Shown here one piece after another: positions 49,601 to 57,824 of a stretch of DNA of 64,000 nt (its first letter is position 1; each line of letters begins with the position of its first letter). The notes under the pieces are model-generated. The model did not search any database. It worked only from the letters and a program-made list of their open reading frames with translations, and had not been told where the DNA came from. This stretch comes from CAYPHY01 sp964410625 (GTDB lineage: Bacteria > Chloroflexota > Anaerolineae > Promineifilales > Promineifilaceae). The stretch lies in contig CAYPHY010000011.1 in NCBI GenBank assembly GCA_964410625.1, forward strand, positions 75,067-139,066. The letters are read 5' to 3'. A program made the position numbers and the translations under genes.

Positions 49601-52600
49601 TCCTCAACACCGGCAGCGATCCCTACTTCATCGGCGCGGCCGACCAAAGCTTTGGCGATGGGGCCAGTTGGGACTTTGACTTAGGTGATGTGGACGGCGA
49701 CGGTGATCTCGACCTGATCGTCGCCAATAGCTGGCTGGGCGATCCGCCAAGCACATCCGATTCCACCAGCGGCAACCAGATTTACCTCAACAACGGCAAC
49801 GGCGTCTTTTCGGCCGGGCAGAAATTCACCATAACCAACGATAGTTTCGCTCTTGACATGGGTGACCTGGACGGTGATGGTGACCTGGATGCGGTTGTTG
49901 CCAATTGCAACACCGTTAGCACTGTCTGGCTGAATGAGCCACCGGTCGAAAACACCGCGCCCATCGTCAATACACCGATCTCCGATGTGAATGTGGCGGC
50001 CGGGGCTGCGCCCATCGAGATTGACCTGAACGATCACTTCAGTGATACCGAAGATGAGGTATTAAGCTATAGCGTTGAGCAAAACAGTAATCCAGCGGTG
50101 GTAACGCCGCAACTCAACGGCGCACAGCTCTCGCTGACTTTTATCGCTCCGGGGACATCAAACATCACTGTGCGGGCCACCGACAGCGGCAATCTGCTCG
50201 TCGAAGACACCTTCACCGTCACGGTGGCTGATCCCGACGACAACGACAATCGCGTCGAGGCGACGCCGATTGAGGAAGACGAGCCAATTGAGGGAAGCGC
50301 GGTCAATGCCATCGATCCCAACTGGTACCGAATTGATGTCAATCAGGCCGGTTCAACCATTATCGCCACATTGACCAGCGGCCAGGATTACGACCTGTTG
50401 CTCTTTGCGCCGGAAATTGATGAGGAAACGGGCCAGCTACGCGACCTGGCACAATTGACTGATATTGCCCAACTGACCGACATCGCGCAGTTGACTGACA
50501 TCGCGCAGCTAACCGACATCGCTCAACTGACCAACATCGGCGAGTTGCTCGACCTGGCGCAACTGACCAACATCGCCCAACTGACCGACATCGCGCAGTT
50601 GACCGACATTGCCCAGTTGACCAATATCGCCCAGTTGACAAACATCGCCCAAAGCGACGTCAATGGCACGCTGGTCGGCATTTCGGCCAACGGTGGCCCG
50701 GCCAACAACCCCGGTGATGGCAATGAGCGCATCACCCATGAGGTGCATGAACTCATTGGGCCGTACTACCTGGGTGTGATCGCCCATGATCCGGCGGCCG
50801 TCGGCCAACCCTTCACGCTGGAAGTGAATATCAATCCGCCTAGCGCGAGTAATGCCATTACAGTGATTGAAGAAGAAATCGAAACAGAATTTGACCCTCC
50901 CGATTGTCCTGATGGCACGGAAACTTTCATTCTTTATAACCGGACACGCTTTGAAGAAGTCCACGAGCTAGCGGCGATAGAAGCGGATGACTTTTTAGCC
51001 ACCCTAAACGACCTAGCAGCAGATCAAAATGTAAAAGGGTGTGTCATTGACCTGAGTGACGTAAATAAATGGCCTGCCATCCAAGAAGCATATGAAGAAG
51101 TGTGGGATAAAAACATAGATGTACCCCAAGCGGCCAACTATGTCGCCCGCACAATCAAATTCTTCTTGTATAACGCGATTCCAGCCTATCAGGATCTGAA
51201 ATACATCGTCCTGGTCGGCGGTGATGAGATCATCCCTCATCGCCGGATTGCCGACTATACGCTGGTGGGGAACCAGCGCCGGTACACGAAGATCGAAGAC
51301 CCGGCGATCAAGGCTGCCTTTGAGCAACGCTACTTCCTCAGCGACGACTACTACGCTGCCTCGTTGCCCTTCGCCGCCAACGGCCGCGAACTCTATCTGC
51401 CGCAGTATGGCATCGGCCGTCTGGTGGAAACACCGGAAGAGATCACAACGATCATTGACACCTTCCTCGCTGAACCGGTACTGACTCCGCAGACCGCCCT
51501 GGTCACCGGTTACGACTTCCTGATCGATCAAGCCACGGCGATTGCGGCCGAACTAGAGCAACGTGATGTTGAAGTCACACCATTAATCAATAACACCTGG
51601 ACGGCGGACGATTTCCGCAATGCAGCCTTTGCCGCCGGTGGCTTCGACCTCATCTCGCTGAACTCGCACTTCGACCATGATCTATTCTTCCCGAACAGTA
51701 CGGGCGATAACGTATTGGCGAATGAGGTACCCCAGGCAGCGGCCGACTTCACCGGAACCGTCGTCTTCTCCGTCGGCTGCCAATCTGGTCTCAACAGTGC
51801 GCTGGGCGCAGACTGGGCGCAGATGTTCGCCCGCGAGGGGGCGACCTTCATCGGCAACACCGGCTTTGGCTATGGCGACGCCGACCTGCTGGCCTACTCC
51901 GAACAGTTGATGCTCGACTTCACCCGACAACTGGGCTTCAACGGCAACCCATCCCTAGGTGGCGCGTTGCTGGAAGCGAAGCACAACTACTACAATCGCC
52001 TCGCTGCCGGGACGCTGAGCGTCTACGACGAGAAGCTATTGGGCGAAATGACCCTCTATGGCCTGCCGATGCAGCGCGTGGCCTTGCCGAACCAGACGGG
52101 TACGGCGGCGAATGGCGTTAGCCAGTTAGCAGTAGACAGTGAGCAGTTGGCACTCTCTAATCTGCAATCTCCAATCTCCCAATCTCCAGTGACCTATGGC
52201 CCGGCAGCGCTGACAGCGGCTCAGGCACTCTACGATCTGACCTTCAACTACAACGCCAACAACGTCGCGCGGGGGACTTACTACAACATCCAGGGAGAGA
52301 GTGATCAACTGCTGACCGGCGGCCGTCCAGTGCAGCCACGAACCACAGAAAATCTCGACTCGGAAACGGAAGTGACCCACGGTGTGCTGATGCTCGGTGG
52401 CACATTCAACGACACTCCCAACTTCGACCCGGTTATCACCGGCATCGTCGCCGAAGATACCGATTTTGACCTGGACGGCGAAGGGCGTTTTGACCTGCAC
52501 CAATGGTATCCGGTGCATCCGTTGAGCATCAACCGCTTTGTCAAGATCGGCGGCTACAGCCAAAACCTGGTTATCGTGCCGGGGCAGTTCATGGCGACTT

Positions 52601-53775
52601 CAGACATCAACGATCCGAAGACGGTGGGCATCCAACGGTTATACAGCTCGATTAACGCGCTGGTCTACACCTCTCCTGCCTCGGAAACGGATTACGTCGC
52701 GCCCTCCATCTGGCAGATACAGGCTATCCCTGGCAGCAGCAACTCGCTCACCTTCCAGGCGATCATCACCGATGGTGATAGCGGCGTGATGCGCGTCGTC
52801 GTCCTCTATCGCAAGCTGAGCAGCAACACCTGGGAAAAGGCTGAGTTGACCTACAATCCGGGCAACCAGACCGCTTCGCAGACGGTGATCATCCCCGGCG
52901 GCGGAACAGTGGAATACTTCTTCCAGGCGGCCGACAACGCCGGGAACGTCGCCCTCGGCCTGAACCACAACAACTACTACCGCGTGGATGTCAGCGATGA
53001 GCCGCCGCCCCCCGATGGGGACGCGATCATCTATCTCAGCGCGGAAAAGGCCGGTACGGTGGATGGCGTCAGCTTCCGCCCCGGCGATGTGTTGCGCTAT
53101 GACCTGGAAGCCGACGCCTGGACGCGCTACTTCGACGGCGTGGCCGCCGGTCTACCGGCTAAAGCGGATGTCAACGCCATTCATGTCAACGGCACGGCCG
53201 AACTCTATCTCAGCTTCTTCCAAAACAAGCTCAAAGTCCCCGGCCTCGGCAATGTCATGGGGCATGACATCGTGGTCTACAACGGCAACAACTTCAGCCT
53301 CTTCTTCGATGGCTCCGATGTTGGGCTGACGACGGTGAGCGAGAAGCTTGATGCGCTACATGTAGCGGTTGATCCCCCTGCCCCCTACCAGGACTGCACC
53401 ACTTTCTTATTGGTCAGTCTCTTTGGCAATGGCAACATCCCAGGGTTGGGCAAAGTCACCGGTGATGACGTGCTGGGCTTCTGTGCGACGAGTGTGGGCA
53501 ACAACACCGCCGGAACGTGGTCACTGCTCTTGGATGGCTCGGCCGAAGGCATGAAGAAGAATTCTACCTTCAGCCTCGCCGCCAGCGACGACCTGCAAAC
53601 GCTCTACCTGACCACCAAAGCCGCGTTTAACGTTGACGGCGCAACTGGCAACCACTCGATGATCTTTGTCTACGATGTCGCCTCACGCACCTTCAGCGGG
53701 CCGGTGTTTAAGGCTGCGGCCGTTGGCCTCTCGCAAAAGGTCAACGCCCTGCATATCGAAGGCGAGTTGCCTTAA
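46645..53775 (+). CDS. Giant secreted multidomain protein with gingipain-like (C25) peptidase domain
   Basis: A 2376-residue exported protein. Start ATG at 46645 has AGGAGG; a hydrophobic export segment lies at about 33-52. In order: parallel beta-helix (CSLREA-like, about 55-630) with a Gly-rich loop region (215-370); a beta domain of the Big_5 type (LNVERDTDVIAFLND); FG-GAP repeats (745-1085; VDGDGDLDA motifs); a cadherin-like segment; a PPC-like domain (1200-1400) split by twelve hexapeptides of LTDIAQ type; a C25 gingipain-like domain (about 1420-1820) with LVGGDEIIPHRRIADY, a catalytic His in NSHFDH and Cys in VFSVGCQSG; then C-terminal Ig-like and beta repeats (IIYLSAEKAG). No sortase or type IX tail is seen. 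A repeat-derived stretch (SNLQSPISQSPV) follows the peptidase domain. Confidence 0.83.
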   Translation: MSRRHILRHDFRINVNVDQHQPRLPFAHWKVALLVLLMVLGIALVRPSVTRANGIAVDGSVVEIALDEACSLIEAIENANDTTNGFVHQDCVAGNPAGEDVIELEDGSLFLLSQVNNISDGDYNGLPVITSPIVIESSGSASLHVESEVPLRIFEVANSGNLTVRNLALSGGRAQKGGGILNFGSLTVENTILEDNSAVGEDGQNGGDCPDNPPDPNTCLGGGGGGGSWGIGGAIYNDGNATIIDSFLRDNLAQGGNGGRGYYPEPGVFNAVGGNGGGPFGGTGGPAGQDGTNATQEGSGGGGGGGTSSQAGNGGNGLFGGGGGGGGHTSGGPGGTGGSGSFYGGGGGDGDSSGSGGGGGGAGLGGAIANRDTITIIGTTIAGNNAYGGSGGLYVGSEPSYVGNGEDGQGNGGAIFSDVEESFSVRIINSTIANNTADNHGGGLFLYGNGDDLYMSHTTVINNTSTFGDGSGIYLNGDGFSGLTVNIRSSIIASNSGADCFATNQEDGVYLGTSDYNLIGNGDGCEWLFDANDNNLVGTADLSIDPLLGPLGENGGSNQTAVPQSGSPAIDAAHPGCLDVEGALVSVDQRGEPRPTGAGCDIGAVETDVFTPTPFIVTGTTPDQNALNVERDTDVIAFLNDTPYYVTLDGNTMPVRGSQSPDYNGSYITSENQAIFSEHTPFKPGEEISVTVTDGVVNTLEEPAQPFTWQFTAAVDANSPGNFAPHPTTPVLNPPPDTDPQCSRNVALADVDGDGDLDAVLSNPHINGIPARPSQVWLNDGSGDLTFSSAWNFVTSQNVGLGDLDGDGDLDAFSVGHGDFRHTFRNNGSGFVALDSFGSDAENPWAVALGDVDGDGDLDAVIGVQNGTGIPSWNAPNEVWYNDGNGEFFATEGSLFGDDDSRDIALADVNLDGHLDALSLHVGGVNIHLNNGFGEFSSFPNYSIASNGSNGAFAEGFAVGDLNGDQYPDIAIANWNLAGTAVNEIFLNTGSDPYFIGAADQSFGDGASWDFDLGDVDGDGDLDLIVANSWLGDPPSTSDSTSGNQIYLNNGNGVFSAGQKFTITNDSFALDMGDLDGDGDLDAVVANCNTVSTVWLNEPPVENTAPIVNTPISDVNVAAGAAPIEIDLNDHFSDTEDEVLSYSVEQNSNPAVVTPQLNGAQLSLTFIAPGTSNITVRATDSGNLLVEDTFTVTVADPDDNDNRVEATPIEEDEPIEGSAVNAIDPNWYRIDVNQAGSTIIATLTSGQDYDLLLFAPEIDEETGQLRDLAQLTDIAQLTDIAQLTDIAQLTDIAQLTNIGELLDLAQLTNIAQLTDIAQLTDIAQLTNIAQLTNIAQSDVNGTLVGISANGGPANNPGDGNERITHEVHELIGPYYLGVIAHDPAAVGQPFTLEVNINPPSASNAITVIEEEIETEFDPPDCPDGTETFILYNRTRFEEVHELAAIEADDFLATLNDLAADQNVKGCVIDLSDVNKWPAIQEAYEEVWDKNIDVPQAANYVARTIKFFLYNAIPAYQDLKYIVLVGGDEIIPHRRIADYTLVGNQRRYTKIEDPAIKAAFEQRYFLSDDYYAASLPFAANGRELYLPQYGIGRLVETPEEITTIIDTFLAEPVLTPQTALVTGYDFLIDQATAIAAELEQRDVEVTPLINNTWTADDFRNAAFAAGGFDLISLNSHFDHDLFFPNSTGDNVLANEVPQAAADFTGTVVFSVGCQSGLNSALGADWAQMFAREGATFIGNTGFGYGDADLLAYSEQLMLDFTRQLGFNGNPSLGGALLEAKHNYYNRLAAGTLSVYDEKLLGEMTLYGLPMQRVALPNQTGTAANGVSQLAVDSEQLALSNLQSPISQSPVTYGPAALTAAQALYDLTFNYNANNVARGTYYNIQGESDQLLTGGRPVQPRTTENLDSETEVTHGVLMLGGTFNDTPNFDPVITGIVAEDTDFDLDGEGRFDLHQWYPVHPLSINRFVKIGGYSQNLVIVPGQFMATSDINDPKTVGIQRLYSSINALVYTSPASETDYVAPSIWQIQAIPGSSNSLTFQAIITDGDSGVMRVVVLYRKLSSNTWEKAELTYNPGNQTASQTVIIPGGGTVEYFFQAADNAGNVALGLNHNNYYRVDVSDEPPPPDGDAIIYLSAEKAGTVDGVSFRPGDVLRYDLEADAWTRYFDGVAAGLPAKADVNAIHVNGTAELYLSFFQNKLKVPGLGNVMGHDIVVYNGNNFSLFFDGSDVGLTTVSEKLDALHVAVDPPAPYQDCTTFLLVSLFGNGNIPGLGKVTGDDVLGFCATSVGNNTAGTWSLLLDGSAEGMKKNSTFSLAASDDLQTLYLTTKAAFNVDGATGNHSMIFVYDVASRTFSGPVFKAAAVGLSQKVNALHIEGELP
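50440..50655 (+). repeat. 18-bp tandem repeat coding for LTDIAQ hexapeptides
   Basis: Twelve in-frame 18-base units with consensus CTGACCGACATCGCGCAG, encoding LTDIAQ/LTNIAQ variants. Read in the register IAQLTD, it fits the left-handed beta-helix hexapeptide pattern [LIV]-[GAED]-x-x-[STAV]-x. The units lie inside the PPC-like domain and vary slightly at third positions, pointing to expansion by slippage and later drift. Confidence 0.85.
52120..52188. repeat. Short-tandem repeat inserted in frame into the giant gene
   Basis: CAGTTAGCAGTAGACAGTGA words are followed by CTCTAATCTGCAATCTCC and AATCTCCCAATCTCC. They encode VSQLAVDSEQLALSNLQSPI in a linker between the peptidase and the next domain. 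Confidence 0.78.
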
Positions 53776-53780
53776 CAGGT

Positions 53781-53818
53781 AGGGGCCACTTGTCAATTGA
53801 CAAGTGGCCCCTTTTTTT
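53781..53818 (+). terminator. Strong intrinsic terminator of the giant gene
   Basis: AGGGGCCACTTGTCAA and its exact inverted copy TTGACAAGTGGCCCCT (53781-53812) followed by T7. It starts six bases after the stop codon. Confidence 0.93.
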
Positions 53819-53845
53819 GCTTTGATGTTCAAAACCTAAAACGAT

Positions 53846-54352
53846 TCAATACTTAATTGCTGCACCGGTATTTGTATCCAACCAAAACGATTGAAACCCT
53901 GATTTAGTCATTTCTTCCAACCATACTCTCAAGCCGTAACAGATACCTTCCCATCGCGCGGGAGGTAATTCGTGAAAACCATCAAGTACCAAAGCGGTTC
54001 CCTCGTCGTTTAACTTGGCTAAATCAAATGCAACTACATCTCCAACGCCTTGAACATAAGCGAATGGTAAGATCGATTCTTTCCAGTTCTCTTCATAGAC
54101 ATTCTTCAGTCGAGTAATTAGATCGGTGATTTCCGGTATAGTCAATAAATGGTATTCACCAAGCATTGCCCCATACGAATACTCATAGAATTCACCTAAC
54201 TCATTAGGGATTGTAATACCTGCTTCAGAAGCCTGTTTGACTATCTCCGCCCTGCTTCTACCTGGGTCTAAGGAGTAACCAAGCCAAGGATCAAACCGTT
54301 CTTGAAAGGATAAATGTTCAATAAACGTATTTAGAAAATTAAATTCTCTCAT
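53846..54352 (-). CDS. SMI1/KNR4 (SUKH) family protein
   Basis: A 168-residue SUKH-fold protein: SRAEIVKQASEAGITIPNELGEFYEYSYGAML (the typical N-terminal helix-LP.D..EFY.YS.G pattern), YHLLTIPEITDLITRL, then FAYVQGVGDVVAFDLAKLNDEGTALVLDGFHE and a C-terminal helix IWLEEM-like. SUKH proteins often serve as immunity proteins to contact-dependent or polymorphic toxins. Codon use is AT-richer than neighbours. No toxin gene lies beside it; the giant protein on the other strand ends in no recognised toxin domain. An orphan immunity or housekeeping SUKH protein is possible. Confidence 0.8.
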   Translation of the reverse strand: MREFNFLNTFIEHLSFQERFDPWLGYSLDPGRSRAEIVKQASEAGITIPNELGEFYEYSYGAMLGEYHLLTIPEITDLITRLKNVYEENWKESILPFAYVQGVGDVVAFDLAKLNDEGTALVLDGFHELPPARWEGICYGLRVWLEEMTKSGFQSFWLDTNTGAAIKY

Positions 54353-54416
54353 CTGTGTCGCCGTGAAAGTAGAGGAAATCGTTTCATCAAACTCCGCAAA
54401 GGTATATTCTAATCTC

Positions 54417-55193
54417 TTACGGCCGCCACCTCAATGCCTGCACATGATGTGACACGCCCACTGATCCCCCTGATTCGTCTACGGCCACCCCCATCGGCCG
54501 CAACTCTACCAGATGGAAATTATCGAATGCGGCCGTTGCCTCTCCCGTCCCAATCGTCAAGACGGTCAGGCCGGTGCGGGTTGGTTCGTGGTTGGTATAG
54601 TGGAGGGGTAGCGCCTGTGCCTCCAGCGCCCCGTTGATATACAAATCCAGCGACGCCCCCCAACGACGGATGCTGATATGGTTGAGATCATCGGCGGAAT
54701 GGTTGGCGGCCGTCCAACTGATCAGTTCCTCGGCCTGTCCATTGTTCACTCGCAACAACGCATACTGATCAATTCCTGGCACAACTAGCAAGACCGCATA
54801 GCGATTCCAATCCAGCCAATCCAACACCAGGCCATAAGCGATGTTATCCCCATCCACTTGACGCACATCCACATCCAATGTGTAATCAGTCACGCCGAAC
54901 GCGGCCGGGGAAATGACGCTGACCAGCGTCGCCACCCGCTTCACCCGCAAGTGGTATTCACCATTCACGCGACCCGTCTCAAAAACCTCATCCGCGCCAA
55001 CAAACCAGTTGCGGGTGGGGTCGCTAAAATCATCAAAATATTGTTGCGGCGGGGGTGGTGGATAGTTGTTAAAGACGAGGGGGATATAAGCGCGGTTAGC
55101 TTCGTTGTCGGCCGTTGCTTTCTGGCTCAACAACCCTAATAAACAAACGCAGGCCAGCAGAAATATAAACGTAACGGCCGGTTTACGATACAT
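54417..55193 (-). CDS. Secreted concanavalin-like jelly-roll protein
   Basis: A 258-residue exported protein. Signal peptide at 1-28 (AVTFIFLLACVCLLGLLSQKATA), then an AYIPLVFNNYPPPPP linker, then a beta-sandwich domain: YFDDFSDPTRNWFVG, GEYHLRVKR, YTLDVDVRQVDGDNIAYGLVLDWLDWNRYAVLLV, ISIRRWGASLDLYING and FDNFHL. This resembles the LamG-like/DUF1080 fold that binds sugars. The ATG at 55193 (MYRKPAV) follows GGGAGG. The AYIPLV segment resembles the C-terminal VYLPVV of the secreted protease. Function is unknown. Confidence 0.75.
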   Translation of the reverse strand: MYRKPAVTFIFLLACVCLLGLLSQKATADNEANRAYIPLVFNNYPPPPPQQYFDDFSDPTRNWFVGADEVFETGRVNGEYHLRVKRVATLVSVISPAAFGVTDYTLDVDVRQVDGDNIAYGLVLDWLDWNRYAVLLVVPGIDQYALLRVNNGQAEELISWTAANHSADDLNHISIRRWGASLDLYINGALEAQALPLHYTNHEPTRTGLTVLTIGTGEATAAFDNFHLVELRPMGVAVDESGGSVGVSHHVQALRWRP

Positions 55194-55281
55194 ATAGACC
55201 TCCCAAATTTGCGATACATCAACCACACAGACGGATACCAGTAAGACTCATGCCTGTTGATCCATATTCTTTAGGGCTTAC

Positions 55282-55380
55282 GCATTTGCATCGAATTGAC
55301 GCGAATGAACGCGAATTTTGGCCTATTTTTCGAGAAAATTCGCGCCGCAAAGCTTGCGCTAATTCATTGCTAAAAATTCT
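55282..55380. repeat. Dispersed intergenic palindrome, AACGAATGAACGCGAATT family
   Basis: GAATTGACGCGAATGAACGC opens and AAATTCGCGCCGC plus GCTAATTCATTGCTAAAAAT closes the element, in inverted order. The rest of the 55194-55665 gap holds a second hairpin (55558-55605) and a promoter. Confidence 0.75.
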
Positions 55381-55557
55381 TGACTGCGTAAGTCCTATTC
55401 TTTTGGAGTAGGTCGAAACTGCTGACTTTTCTGCGCCCGATGGCCTGCCCTCACCAGTGGCACAGCTCCCGATAGTACCTGTAGAGTATTTCTACCCTAC
55501 AACTTAAAGCACAAGATACACGTTTGTCAGGTCGCTGTCAATAGGGTGTGTTTTGGC

Positions 55558-55605
55558 AGACCTGCGAGGTTGGCGATGCAAGCATCGCAGAAACCTCGCA
55601 GGTCT
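55558..55605. repeat. Nested hairpin, AGACCTGCGAGGTT family
   Basis: AGACCTGCGAGGTT (55558-55571) pairs with AACCTCGCAGGTCT (55592-55605) over 14 bp; inside, GCGATGC pairs with GCATCGC around AA. This type of element is widespread in bacterial intergenic DNA. Confidence 0.75.
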
Positions 55606-55616
55606 CACCAGACTGA

Positions 55617-55645
55617 TTGTATATTCTTAAGCAACTGCTTATACT
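55617..55645 (+). promoter_or_regulatory. Sigma-70-type promoter of the nucleotidyltransferase gene
   Basis: TTGTAT (55617-55622), 17-base spacer, TATACT (55640-55645). The start would be near 55652, with the gene's ATG at 55666. Confidence 0.65.
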
Positions 55646-55665
55646 ACTGGCATCTAAGGATCATC

Positions 55666-56295
55666 ATGTTTAATGCTGACGTGTTAACCTTCCAGGAGTT
55701 TGCCAGGCAAGAGGAGTTGCCCCTCTCGGCCGTTCAGAGTGCGGTGCTGGAGTTTCTCAGTAACCAGGAAGATGTTGCTTTGTTTGGGGCGCAAGCAGTA
55801 AATGCCTATGTCACAGTCGTCCGCATGACCGAAGATGTAGATATTCTGGCTAAAGATGCTGAGCAAGTAGCGGGTGCTCTGCGCGATTATCTCAGCCAAC
55901 GCTTTCGTATTGCTGTTCGCATCCGCCGTGTCAGCCAGGATCGTGGTTTTCGCTTATATCAGGTACGCAAATCCGGCAACCGGGATTTAGCCGATATTCG
56001 CCAGACCGATCTCTTACCACAAACTCATGAAGTGGCCGGAATTAATGTCCTTGCGCCTGACGAGCTGATCGCCAGTAAAGTCATCTCCTACTACCAGAGA
56101 AGGGGTAAACCGAAGTCTGGAACTGATTGGCGCGATCTGGCAATGCTCTTGCTGGCCTTTCCTGAGCTAAAGAGCGAACAAGGCGCGGTACATGACTTAC
56201 TTCTAGCGGCTAACGTTGATCAACAAGTTCTTGTACTTTGGAATGAATTAGTCGCGCAAGAGATCGAGCCGGAAGATGAAGATGAGGATTTTTAA
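55666..56295 (+). CDS. Nucleotidyltransferase-fold protein, AbiEii/MNT-like
   Basis: A 209-residue protein with a nucleotidyltransferase core like AbiEii/AbiGii toxins: VALFGAQAVNAYVTVVRMTEDVDILAKD, where the G-A...T-x-D-x-D pattern supplies the catalytic Asp pair, then DIRQTD and the helix VLAPDELIASKVISYYQRRGKPKSGTDWRDLAMLL. AbiEii-type proteins act as toxins or in abortive infection with an AbiEi antitoxin; no such partner lies next to it. The ATG at 55666 (MFNADV) has AAGGA before it and a promoter at 55617; the longer ORF would start inside the hairpin repeat. The acidic tail EPEDEDEDF ends just before the next gene. Confidence 0.75.
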   Translation: MFNADVLTFQEFARQEELPLSAVQSAVLEFLSNQEDVALFGAQAVNAYVTVVRMTEDVDILAKDAEQVAGALRDYLSQRFRIAVRIRRVSQDRGFRLYQVRKSGNRDLADIRQTDLLPQTHEVAGINVLAPDELIASKVISYYQRRGKPKSGTDWRDLAMLLLAFPELKSEQGAVHDLLLAANVDQQVLVLWNELVAQEIEPEDEDEDF

Positions 56296-56301
56296 TTGAG
56301 C

Positions 56302-57801
56302 ATGTCCAACCAGAACGACGCAGAGAAGAAGGAACAACGAGAAAAACAACCACCTCCACCGGTTGAGGTCATTTCGCGCACGCGCCACTCGGCCGTCATC
56401 CAGGGTCGGCCGATCCAATATACCGTCACCACCGGCACGCTGGTGCTGAAAGAGGAGGACGAGAAAGAGGGGGAAAAGGCCAAGGCGGCCATCTTCTTTG
56501 TCGCCTATACCAAAGACCGCGAGCGCGGGTTGACCGAAGCGGAACATGCGGCGCAACGGCCGATCACCTTCTCCTTCAACGGCGGCCCCGGCTCCTCCTC
56601 GGTCTGGCTCCATCTGGGCTTGCTCGGTCCGCGCCGCGTGCAAATGGGTGACGACGACGGCAACCTGCCGCCCCCACCCTTCCGGCTAGTCAACAACGAC
56701 TATTCGCTGCTCGACAAAAGCGACCTCGTGTTCATTGACCCCGTGACCACCGGCTTCAGCCGCGCCGCTCCAGGCGAAAAGGACAAGCAGTTTCACGAGT
56801 TCAACAAAGACATCCAGTCCGTCGGCGACTTCATTCGCCTCTATACTACCCGCTACCAACGTTGGTCGTCGGCCAAGTTCCTGATCGGCGAAAGCTATGG
56901 CACCACCCGCGCCGCCGGGTTGGCCGGTTATCTGCAAGAACGACATGGCCTCTACCTCAATGGCATCATGCTCGTCTCGGTGATCCTCAATTTCCAGACG
57001 GCGCGTTTTGTCCCCGGTAACGACCTGCCCTACATCCTCTTCCTGCCCACCTACGCCGCCACTGCCTGGTATCATAAGCGGCTGGGCGATGATCAAGCAG
57101 ACGACCTGGAAGCTTTTCTCCAGGAAGTCGAAGCCTTTGCCGTTGGCGATTACAACCTGGCGCTGATGCGTGGCGACACCTTGCCTGATGATGAGCGCGA
57201 GGCAATTGCCCAACGATTGGCGCGGTATACGGGGTTGTCGGCCGACTACATCCAACGCACCAACTTACGGATCAACATCCACCGCTTTGTCAAGGAGTTG
57301 TTGCGCGACGAACGGAAGACGGTCGGCCGACTCGACAGCCGCTTCACTGGCACCGACCGCGATGCGGTTGGCGAATACCACGAGTATGACCCCAGCTACG
57401 CCAACATCCAGGGGCCATATACCGCCACCTTCAACGACTATATTCGCCGCGAATTGCGCTTTGAACTGGATTTGCCCTACGAAATCCTCACCGGCCGCGT
57501 CCGTCCCTGGCGTTTTGAACGCCACCAAAATGAGTACGTCAACGTCGGCGAGACGCTGCGAAAGGCGATGAGCGTCAACCCTTACCTGAAGGTCTTTATC
57601 GCCAATGGCTACTACGACCTGGCAACCCCCTATCTGGCGACTCGCTACACCTTCGACCATTTGGGATTGGAAAAGCCATTGCCCGACAACATCACCATGC
57701 ACCACTACCCGGCCGGGCATATGATGTACGTCCATCTTCCCTCGTTGGCGCAAATAAAGGCCGATCTCGACCAGTTCATTGACGCCGCTTCCAGCTTGTA
57801 A
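56302..57801 (+). CDS. Serine carboxypeptidase, peptidase family S10
   Basis: A 499-residue alpha/beta-hydrolase carboxypeptidase. The triad motifs are complete: FSFNGGPGSSSVWLHLGLLGP (substrate-binding loop), GESYGTTRAAGL (nucleophile Ser), FIANGYYDLATPY (Asp) and HHYPAGHMMYVH (His). No signal peptide is seen: the N terminus is Gln/Glu/Lys/Pro rich (NDAEKKEQREKQPPPPVEVI). Bacterial S10 enzymes are mostly exported, so its location is uncertain. The ATG at 56302 lies seven bases after the upstream stop codon; a TTG at 56296 is also in frame. Confidence 0.9.
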   Translation: MSNQNDAEKKEQREKQPPPPVEVISRTRHSAVIQGRPIQYTVTTGTLVLKEEDEKEGEKAKAAIFFVAYTKDRERGLTEAEHAAQRPITFSFNGGPGSSSVWLHLGLLGPRRVQMGDDDGNLPPPPFRLVNNDYSLLDKSDLVFIDPVTTGFSRAAPGEKDKQFHEFNKDIQSVGDFIRLYTTRYQRWSSAKFLIGESYGTTRAAGLAGYLQERHGLYLNGIMLVSVILNFQTARFVPGNDLPYILFLPTYAATAWYHKRLGDDQADDLEAFLQEVEAFAVGDYNLALMRGDTLPDDEREAIAQRLARYTGLSADYIQRTNLRINIHRFVKELLRDERKTVGRLDSRFTGTDRDAVGEYHEYDPSYANIQGPYTATFNDYIRRELRFELDLPYEILTGRVRPWRFERHQNEYVNVGETLRKAMSVNPYLKVFIANGYYDLATPYLATRYTFDHLGLEKPLPDNITMHHYPAGHMMYVHLPSLAQIKADLDQFIDAASSL

Positions 57802-57824
57802 CGAGCGTTCGGTATTTACCACAG

